Assembly (NCBI GenBank): GCA_011634665.1
Contig: WAEK01000018.1
Coordinates: forward strand, 305,501-369,500
From: Mortierella sp. BCC40632
Lineage: Eukaryota; Mortierellomycota; Mortierellomycetes; Mortierellales; Mortierellaceae
Length of the DNA: 64,000 nucleotides
Direction: 5' to 3'
Below the pieces are notes generated by a model. The model ran no database searches and was not told the origin of the DNA. It worked only from the letters and a program-made list of their open reading frames with translations. Positions within the stretch are counted from its first letter, which is position 1. Every line of letters begins with the position of its first letter. The translations under genes were made by a program, and so were the position numbers. Positions 58,134 to 64,000 of the stretch are shown here, one piece after another.

Positions 58134-58356
58134 GAGAGACTAGTCCGACCAATCAATGGGTTTGGTTGAAAGGGATGAAAGGATGCAATGGGATGGCTTT
58201 CATAAAGATCAACAGATAGTCAGATAGTCACGTGTGACTGACATGGGTTGAAGATCGCCTTTTTTTTCTTTTTCTTTTTTTTTTCTTCTGTCTCCTCTCC
58301 TTCATCCATTGTCTACTCAAGCCAGGAAACACGGGTAGCACAGACCTCTAACAAGG
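58134..58356. promoter_or_regulatory. Compact bidirectional promoter (WD40 gene / gamma-tubulin)
   Basis: Only 223 bp separate the two divergent start codons, the tightest spacing in the window. A T/CT-rich tract (58259-58287) lies upstream of gamma-tubulin. A CACGTG-containing sequence, TCACGTGTGAC, occurs at 58229-58239 and is E-box-like. Confidence 0.5.
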
Positions 58357-58482
58357 ATGCCACGAGAAATCATTACCATCCAGGCAGGACAATGCGGCAA
58401 TCAAAGTACGACAGGACTACGCATGTTTGGCGCATGGACATTTGCCAGATTGATTTCTTGGCTCTAAACTTTTTTTTTTTTT

Positions 58483-58516
<34 letters not shown>

Positions 58517-60460
58517 TCGTCCGTTTCACTCTTATTCTCTAGTTGGTCAGGAGTTTTGGGGTCAACTCTGTCTGGAACATGGTATTAGCCCAGATGGAAC
58601 AATGCTGCACCATGCACAGGAGATAGGAGATCGCAAAGATGTCTTTTTCTACCAGGCAAGGCTTAAGAAAAGGACTTGTTGCTACCACTCTGTTTGAACC
58701 AAAGCTCTCTCACAATCAGAAACTCCAGAGTTTTGTCCGCAGAATCAATAAGGCTCATATCACATTTCCATACTCTTTTCGTATGTAGGCGGACGACGAT
58801 CATTATATTCCACGAGCTATCCTACTAGATCTCGAGCCTAGGGTAAGAATAGGCTCTTCGTGCTTTTGAGTATCTCTCTTTATCTTTGAAAGTCAATCTC
58901 AAGCTACTACAGCACATTTTATTTACCTCTCTGATCACCATCTACTATACCTAATGCTAGGTTATCAACACGATTTCGTCCTCACCATACGCCAACCTCT
59001 TCAACCCTGAAAATATATTCCTTTCCAAAGATGGAGGTGGCGCAGGAAACATTTGGTCTCTTGGATACACCGCAGGCGAACGTGAGGCGGAAGAAATTCT
59101 AGAAAAACTCGACCGTGAGGCCGAAGGGAGTGATTCACTAGAAGGATTCATGCTTTTGCACTCAATCGCTGGCGGTACAGGATCCGGTTTAGGCTCATTC
59201 CTTCTTGAGCGACTGAATGACCGATACCCTAAAAAGCTCATTCAGACTTATTCCGTGTTTCCTAATAACGAAGAAATGTCCGATGTCGTCGTCCAACCTT
59301 ACAACAGCATGTTGACCTTGCAGCGACTTACTCAGAACGCCGACTGCGTAGTCGTTCTCGACAATGCCGCTCTCACAAGAATCGCCTGTGATCGCCTACA
59401 TATCCCGAACCCCACATTTGCTCAGACAAACCAACTTGTATGTTGAACATGGCTTCTACCTACAGAGCTAGCCTTTGGCTACCAGTGAGAAGTGCCCCAG
59501 TCCTGATTGTTTGCCTGTTTGCTTGTTTGCCTCCATGGCATTTTGTTTCGAATTCTCTAGGTGTCGACTGTGATGTCTGCGAGCACAACAACTTTGCGGT
59601 ACCCAGGATACATGAACAACGATCTTGTTGGAATGATTGCCTCTTTGATCCCAACACCCAAATGTCACTTCCTTCAGACTTCATATACGCCATTTACCAG
59701 CGAGGGCATGGATCAAACAAAGTCAATCCGGAAAACAACAGTGCTTGATGTTATGAGACGATTGCTCCAGCCAAAGAACAGGATGGTCTCTACCAATCCT
59801 TCCAAGCAGAACTGTTACATTTCTATTCTCAATATCATTCAGGGCGAAGTAGATCCCACAGATGTAAGCAAGCGACCTCAAACTCGATATCCCATGATTC
59901 GCCGGATTTTTTTTCTTTTAAAAGAAAAAAGAAAAAAGAAAAAAGAAAAATTGAGACTAAGAGTTCGGCTTGGACTCTGTTTGGGCAATAGGTACACAAG
60001 TCACTACTTCGGATTCGAGAACGACAGCTAGCGTCCTTTATTCCATGGGGTCCAGCAAGTATCCAGGTGGCTCTGACAAGAAAATCACCTTATGTACAGA
60101 CTCCTAACCGAGTCAATGGACTCATGCTTGCAAATCATACTAGTATTGCTTCGGTAAGTTTTGAGAAGGAGGGATTCTGTTGTCTTGCTAGATGGGCTCT
60201 ACTCTCCAATGTATTAGTATTGATCAATTTTTGAATCCTCCTGCTGTTGGCAAAAAAAAAAAAAAAACAGTTGTTCAGGGAGAACATGCGACCAGTTCGA
60301 CAAGCTGAAAGCTAGAAAGGCGTTCTTGGAACAGTACAGACATGGGACACTTTTCCAGGGTGACTATGAAGAATTTACAGAGACTCGGAATGTTGTGGAG
60401 GACCTCATCATGGAGTATGAAGCCTGTGAAAGCCCAGATTATATCAATTACGGCAACTAG
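58357..60460 (+). CDS. TUBG: Gamma-tubulin (apparent one-base frameshift in last exon)
   Basis: Nucleates microtubules as part of the gamma-tubulin complex at spindle pole bodies. Exons: 58357-58405, 58543-58655, 58789-58842, 58961-59437, 59561-59863, 59992-60153, 60271-60460. N-terminus [16 protein letters not shown], the nucleotide loop GGTGSGLGS (about 143), the block [16 protein letters not shown], and the C-terminal [12 protein letters not shown] all identify the family. Expected length is about 448 residues, usual for the family. Two oddities: the intron 58656-58788 has a GC donor (CAG/GCAAGG), and the last exon reads TTGTTCAGGGAG, where the family needs one base fewer. As read, translation leaves frame after LFR and stops at TAG about 14 codons in, while the next frame continues perfectly to TAG at 60458-60460. 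A sequencing or assembly indel is the simplest explanation. Confidence 0.92.
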
Positions 60461-60890
60461 TTAGTCTTTACTGATCACGGAAAGGCTGAAGCAAATAGAA
60501 CATATCTTTTCTTTCTTTTTTTTGTATTTTCTGACCGTTACTGCGATTGAGATAACTCGGAGGCTAATCCTGAAGCAACCCAGTGATCCTTGGTTACTGC
60601 TTTACTGAAAGGGGTGAAAGGGGGGAAGGGGAGGGGGGAGATGCCAAAGGCGTTCATTTGGTCTCGGGTACCCAGGATTCCAGAGCTGAAAATACTTTAG
60701 AACAGTAGAATGTCGAAGCCTCGGTTGACTCTTTTGCTCACCCTCGCATGCCCACTCAGTGAGTGCACTGAAAGTCTGGAACGAATAAATACTTGAGATT
60801 CAGCTGCCGCATACCCTTTTTTTTTCTTTTTCTTTTTTTTTTTCTCCAATACCTCCCCCCTCCCTTCTTCCAGTCTTTATTATCGTTGCC
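60461..60890. other. Intergenic region, gamma-tubulin to small secreted protein
   Basis: About 430 bp with G-rich sequence at 60610-60640, an AATAAA at 60784-60789 that could serve gamma-tubulin, and a T/CT-rich leader just before the next ATG. Confidence 0.5.
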
Positions 60891-61216
60891 ATGCGTTCGT
60901 TGTTTTTCTTGATCACAATAGCCCTGCTGATTGACCTTGTTGTCCAACCAGCGTGTGCACAATGTAGATCAGATGGCATATTTTGTGGTTCTACTCTTGG
61001 CTGTAAATATCCTCTGTTCTCATTATTTTCCTTTTTTTTTCCATGACTCTCTTACATTCTACGTTACTAACAATATAGCTACACCCTAGTTGGAAACCCA
61101 AGTTTTCTGTACGAATGTCGTCAGGCAGGGTCTATGCCTCAATTCAAGGCCGATTGTCGGAATACAGGAGGATGTCATGTCGTAATACCCTGCTACCTCA
61201 CTTTACTCCCCTCACT

Positions 61217-61255
<39 letters not shown>

Positions 61256-61349
61256 ACTTTCATCTAAAAAAAAAGCCGGTTTAATGTTTTTGTTTCCTTC
61301 TGGTTTACTCGATTGATAGAAAGATCCTCTCAGACACGATTCTTGCTAA
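60891..61349 (+). CDS. Small secreted cysteine-rich protein
   Basis: Predicted secreted peptide, possibly effector- or wall-binding-like; function unknown. Three exons give the best solution: 60891-61002, 61090-61181 and 61320-61349, phases 1 and 0, coding 77 residues. The first 24 residues are a classic signal peptide (MRSLFFLITIALLIDLVV..ACA). The mature part has six cysteines in the pattern C-x5-C-x(many)-C-x12-C-x5-C-x9-C (CRSDGIFCGSTLG, YECRQAG, ADCRNTGGCHV, DSC), compatible with three disulfides. Cysteine-flanked short secreted proteins with an FCG/LY.C/GGC layout are common in Mucoromycota genomes as far as I recall, but I cannot name a family. Intron 2 consists largely of a CT repeat, which would otherwise read through as Leu-Ser. 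If intron 2 is not spliced, the frame runs to a stop at 61314-61316 instead. Confidence 0.6.
61220..61252. repeat. CT microsatellite in an intron
   Basis: About 16 CT units inside the inferred second intron of the small secreted protein gene. Confidence 0.9.
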
Positions 61350-61400
61350 AGAAAGAATGAAGGAAGAAAAGAAAAGGCACCCGCACATCTTTTTGCTAAA

Positions 61401-61639
61401 GAGGGCCCCCACATGGGCATGCAGAGTTTATGGACTACCAAGGCTACTGCTCCGTTGTCGCTTGGATCATACCATAACAGGATCTAGCCCTGTCAATAAA
61501 TACTAAATGACTTTACCTAATATCCAGATACTCTGTTCGATATCACCCACATCGTACGAGTGGTCGTATTGTCAGCACACTCTCCGTGGCCTGTTGAGCT
61601 CGCTTCTCGTTTTTTAATCGAGATCCATCGCTAACACTC

Positions 61640-61640
<1 letters not shown>
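61401..61640 (-). mobile_element. 5'-truncated retroelement-like repeat, copy A
   Basis: About 240 bp that align over their whole length with 63634-63868, with scattered substitutions and short indels. Read on the minus strand, both copies begin in coding-like sequence (VLAMD then a stop; stop at 61616-61614 here), continue through a shared 3' untranslated part containing GGATCTAGCCCTG-type sequence on the plus strand, and end at GGGCCCTC followed by a short A-rich tail. Copy A is cut off at its 5' side at 61640, where 30 T on the plus strand follow. The shape suggests a non-LTR-type element, but no replication enzyme is visible. Confidence 0.65.

Positions 61641-61670
<30 letters not shown>
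61641..61670. repeat. T30 homopolymer beside copy A
   Basis: Thirty T on the plus strand directly next to the 5' end of copy A. On the minus strand this is a poly(A) tract, possibly the tail of an older insertion or part of the integration site. Confidence 0.85.
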
Positions 61671-61674
<4 letters not shown>

Positions 61675-61701
61675 CAGCTAGAAAATTTAAAGGATTCACG
61701 C

Positions 61702-61806
61702 GAGGGGGTGGCCGAGTCTGGTCCAAGGCGCTGCAACCCATTGGAAGCATCTGTTTACTTTGCAGTCTACGAAAAGTAGTCGTGGGTTCAAATCCCTCCC
61801 CCCTCC
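61702..61806 (+). tRNA. tRNA-Leu-like gene 1 (intron-like insert, anticodon unclear)
   Basis: Class II tRNA fold: acceptor GAGGGGG pairs perfectly with CCCCCTC, followed by TGGCCGAGTCTGGTCCAAGGCG (D arm and A box), anticodon stem CTGCA/TGCAG, long variable arm CTAC-GAAAA-GTAG, and T arm GTGGG TTCAAAT CCCTC (one T-T mismatch; B box GGTTCAAATCC). The core resembles eukaryotic tRNA-Leu. Between the anticodon-stem halves lie 25 bases instead of 7, consistent with an intron of about 18, but the position-33 base is C rather than the near-universal U, so no anticodon can be assigned with confidence. Discriminator would be C. A T4 pol III stop follows at about 61821. Confidence 0.65.
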
Positions 61807-61971
61807 CTTACTCCACTCTCTTTTCTTTCTTTTCTTTTCTTTTCAAGATGGTCTCTGCTCAATGTCCATCAGGTAGCAAGGGACCACCCTCGGCTCTGCC
61901 CCCAGGTTATGCCATGTATAGTCACGTATAGAATACCCGCTATCTCCAATGAGGGATGGAGGGAATGACCC
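61807..61971. other. Spacer between tRNA-like gene and retroposon
   Basis: About 165 bp of unremarkable sequence with a TTTTC repeat just after the tRNA-like gene, acting as pol III terminator. No gene is seen. Confidence 0.5.
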
Positions 61972-61989
61972 AATAGTATCTGTACCGCA
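61972..61989 (+). repeat. 18-bp target-site duplication, left copy
   Basis: AATAGTATCTGTACCGCA, repeated exactly at 62321-62338 on the far side of the retroposon. Confidence 0.85.
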
Positions 61990-62320
61990 CAGGCGAGCAA
62001 ACGTCGTTGACGTAGACCTGCTTGATTGGGAGCCGCTCTCGCAGCTCCTGGACCCCTCGGACCCTTTGCCCTAGTTGTAGATCCTGCCTTTTGACTTGCC
62101 CCTCGCGGGTGCTCCTTGTACCTGGTCTTTTCCCTTTCTCTGCATTTGTATTTTTAGTAGCTATATCGTTTCTGGGTCACTCTCCACCTTTTCCTTCTTC
62201 TCTCCACTCTTCTGTTATAAGATAGTGTAGTTTCGGTGAACTAGCTGGCCACGTCCGCAGACCGTGGTATGAGTGCGCGCCGACGAATAAAACCCCTAAC
62301 GGGGCCTGTAAAAAAAAAAA
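61990..62320 (+). mobile_element. 5'-truncated non-LTR retroposon with poly(A) tail
   Basis: About 330 bp bounded by an exact 18-bp duplication and ending in about 13 A, the structure left by target-primed reverse transcription. Its 5' end is a coding remnant of 27 codons (61991-62074, ending WEPLSQLLDPSDPLP then TAG), so this is probably the last part of a LINE reading frame followed by its 3' UTR. Near the 3' end there is a hairpin, CCCC-TAAC-GGGG (62293-62304), preceded by AATAAA (62286-62291). 3' hairpins are used by some LINE reverse transcriptases for RNA recognition. It has no sequence match to the copy A/B repeat, so it is a second family. Confidence 0.8.
61991..62074 (+). pseudogene. 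C-terminal coding remnant of the retroposon
   Basis: Twenty-seven codons open from the insertion boundary to TAG at 62072-62074. The peptide is acidic and Leu/Asp/Pro-rich. It is too short to place in a LINE clade. Confidence 0.5.
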
Positions 62321-62338
62321 AATAGTATCTGTACCGCA
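62321..62338 (+). repeat. 18-bp target-site duplication, right copy
   Basis: Exact copy of 61972-61989, directly after the poly(A) tail. The first two A may belong to either tail or site. Confidence 0.85.
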
Positions 62339-62541
62339 GAGAGAACGAGAGTCTGGGACAAAGTCAGTGACTCTGCCTCAACTAGCCCAAAGCGAAAGTG
62401 CGCGGAGAGAGAGAGAAATAAGGTTCAAAACGTCAAAAAACGACTTCGCCTCCTTTTTCACCTCCATAGAGGAGAAATGCTGCGCCTTCTGCAGTCTGGC
62501 GATTACAAAAAAAAAACTATGTATCAATTCAACAAGGATTC

Positions 62542-62645
62542 GAAGGGGTGGCCGAGTCTGGTCCAAGGCGCTGCAACCAATTCAACGAGAAGCTACCCAT
62601 GCAGTCTACCAAAAGTAGTCGTAGGTTCAAATCCTACCCCCTTCC
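62542..62645 (+). tRNA. tRNA-Leu-like gene 2 (intron-like insert, anticodon unclear)
   Basis: Same class II fold as the copy at 61702, with acceptor GAAGGGG/CCCCTTC (a G-C to A-U change at one pair relative to copy 1, fully compensated), identical D arm, anticodon stem CTGCA/TGCAG, variable arm CTAC-CAAAA-GTAG and a perfect T stem GTAGG/CCTAC with B box GGTTCAAATCC. The 24-base insert in the anticodon region differs almost entirely from that of copy 1. Position 33 is again not T and the discriminator is C. A strong pol III terminator (T7) lies at about 62657-62663. The covariation suggests that folding is under selection. Confidence 0.65.
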
Positions 62646-62955
62646 CTCTACCTTTATTTTTTTCTTTTTCTTAAACCCTCTCTTCCTCTTTTATTCTGAT
62701 CAAAGAACCAAGGAAACCCTTTAGGCTCTTGCTTTCTCGAGTGCTCTTACAAAGGAGGAAAGGGGAGGGTTTCGTCAGTGCTTGTCTGCCCGTGGTCTGC
62801 AGAAATGGTCTCCGCTGTCTCATCCATTGAAGCTAATGAACCCTTGCTAGCTTATGGTCCTATTCTTCAGATTCCTACAGAAAGAGTAATGAATAGGACA
62901 TTTATTAAGTTGCCGCCTGTCGGTATTCACGCATGAACAGAACCATCTAGCAAAT
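62646..62955. other. Spacer with possible 3' UTR of small minus-strand gene
   Basis: About 310 bp. It begins with the pol III terminator. A minus-strand AATAAA (TTTATT on the plus strand, 62901-62906) lies about 50 bases past the stop of the putative small gene at 62956. Nothing else is recognised. Confidence 0.45.
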
Positions 62956-63268
62956 TCATATGGAATAAGACTCCAGGCTGGAGCAATTAGGGTCCAAAAA
63001 TCGAATACAAGGCATCGAAGCAATCCCCTGTAGTGCCGACACGTAAACTCCAAGGAAAACTCGATGGGTCGCTGTTTGTTGAATTATGGAACGGATCAAC
63101 TTGGAAAAGACACAACAAGGCACAAGGTAGACGAGGAGAACAAAAAGAAGGGATATTCTGAGATAAATCACCTGGGCGGATGGGCAATTCTACTGTCGTG
63201 ACAAAGAAACTAGACAATCCAAAGGCGGTGAAAGCGGCTATCAGAACAGAGACTCTTGCCGACAACAT
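62956..63268 (-). CDS. Putative small secreted protein (low confidence)
   Basis: The ATG at 63268 opens MLSARVSVLIAAFTAFGLSS and on to about residue 30, a good signal peptide. One in-phase two-exon solution is 63268-63172 and 63071-62956 (donor GTGATT, acceptor AACAG), giving 70 residues with two cysteines in the mature part (MPCIRF, PNCSS). Without splicing, the same frame runs to a stop near 62990 with a different tail. An AATAAA just downstream supports a real transcript end. No family is recognised. It lies among mobile elements, where young secreted-protein genes and gene fragments are both common, so it may be a relic. Confidence 0.3.
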
Positions 63269-63617
63269 CTGTCTTCTGGCTCTTCTTTTTCGTCCTCTAG
63301 AGGATCACGGACCCGCCTATAATCCAGGGTTTCAGAATGGGCATACAGACAGGTGGACGTAAATGAGACTTTTGGCTAGAAACTAGAGAGAAGGACATGA
63401 GCCGTTTGATCGAATGAACAAAAAGTTCGTTAAGTAAGGCTTCCTAGGGTGTAATAATCTGTCACAAGCTGCTACGTAAATAATAGTATGTTTTGCTTCG
63501 ACCGTTTGTCATACTATGATAACCATGTGGAAAGAATATTGTGGCATTTGCTTTAAATAACTTGTTTCTCCACTGGAAGTAGCTTTGTAGACAGCGTGCA
63601 ATAGTTCCTGGATTCCA
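63269..63617. other. Unassigned spacer
   Basis: About 350 bp with no supportable feature, between the putative small gene and the 3' end of repeat copy B. Confidence 0.5.
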
Positions 63618-64000
63618 TTTTTTTTTTGTTAACGAGGGCCCCACGTGGGCATGCAGAGTTTATGGAATACCGGGGCTACTGCCCCGTTGTCACTTGGGCC
63701 ATAACAGGATCTAGCCCTGCAAATAAACACTAAATAGTTCTACCTAATGTCCAGATACTCTGTTCGCCATCACCCACGTCGCATGAGTGGTCGTAATGCC
63801 AGCTCCCTACGCGGCCTGTTGCGCTCATTCGTCGTCTTTTAGCCCTCTTGGTCCATCGCTAACACTTTTTTCCAACTCCCTAGCCGCTCCATCACCTCCA
63901 GCTTCCTCTTTCCAAGGTAGTACTCATGCACAGTACGGTCTGCTTCATCGTATGCCTCCTTGAGGTTTGGCTTCTGCCTCAGCGGATTGTTCAAGTCAGA
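63618..64000 (-). mobile_element. Retroelement-like repeat, copy B (runs off the window)
   Basis: Minus-strand element whose 3' end is the A10 tail at 63627-63618. It shares its 3' untranslated part with copy A (61401-61640) but extends further 5', into an open frame that continues past the window edge. The coding part therefore belongs to the longer, possibly intact member of the family. No terminal inverted or long repeats are visible in the part present. Confidence 0.6.
63839..64000 (-). CDS. Partial C-terminus of a repeat-encoded protein
   Basis: The last 53 codons of a minus-strand frame, stop TAA at 63841-63839, open at the window edge. The sequence is charged and helical (LKEAYDEADRTVHEYYLGKR, then LEVMERLGSWKK). 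The related repeat at 61614-61637 keeps only its final VLAMD plus a stop, which supports this being the element's own protein. I do not recognise a domain; no reverse transcriptase or transposase motif falls within this stretch. Neither the start nor any intron can be judged. Confidence 0.5.
   Translation of the reverse strand, partial: SDLNNPLRQKPNLKEAYDEADRTVHEYYLGKRKLEVMERLGSWKKVLAMDQEG

Noticed and set aside
59440..59748. Plus-strand frame through a gamma-tubulin intron
   Set aside because: It joins intron sequence to the out-of-frame reading of exon 5; the conserved tubulin frame explains the region.
61685..61720. Long direct repeat of the tRNA-like flanks taken as one larger repeat unit
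   Set aside because: Only a few bases (AAGGATTC) precede both tRNA-like genes in common. The 3' flanks differ, so a shared larger mobile unit is not supported.

Overview
The window looks like nuclear DNA of a filamentous fungus, most likely an early-diverging lineage (Mucoromycota, probably Mortierellomycotina-like). The reasons are intron-rich genes with short GT-AG introns, long GA/CT microsatellites and poly(A)/poly(T) tracts between genes, a septin-like GTPase, a class II myosin of about 2,300 residues, a TOK-type potassium channel and an ACR3 arsenite carrier. The phylum is an inference from gene style, not a placement by phylogeny.

Layout. (1) 1-5457: microsatellite-rich DNA, then a six-exon HMIT-type myo-inositol/sugar transporter (-). 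(2) 6617-10958: seven-exon RNA polymerase I second-largest subunit RPA135 (+), divergent from the transporter. (3) 13233-14318: intronless ACR3 (+), convergent with a 704-residue C2H2 zinc-finger regulator (-, 15079-17193). (4) 17194-23308: about 6 kb with no gene I can support. (5) 23309-27818: eight-exon elongation factor SPT5 (-), divergent from a GPI-anchored cysteine-rich surface protein (28385-29062, +). (6) Five genes on the + strand: a RasGEF-domain protein, the TOK channel, the septin-like GTPase, myosin II heavy chain, and a serine-rich protein with hydrophobic C-terminal segments. (7) 54672-58133: a WD40 protein with an N-terminal RS-rich region (-), divergent from gamma-tubulin (58357-60460, +) across about 220 bp. 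(8) 60461-64000: an accessory tail with a small secreted cysteine-rich protein, two tRNA-Leu-like genes, a retroposon with an 18-bp target-site duplication, and two copies of another retroelement-like repeat, one of them running off the window edge.

Most of the window is a housekeeping and cytoskeleton neighbourhood (Pol I, SPT5, septin, myosin II, gamma-tubulin). I see no operon-like or cluster logic and no obvious new multi-gene system. The most unusual observations are in the last 4 kb (tRNA-like genes without U33, retroposition scars, a cryptic secreted peptide gene) and in gamma-tubulin (a GC-AG intron, and a single extra G that breaks the last exon's frame). Exon boundaries were placed by hand from splice consensus, reading phase and family conservation; no transcript evidence was available.
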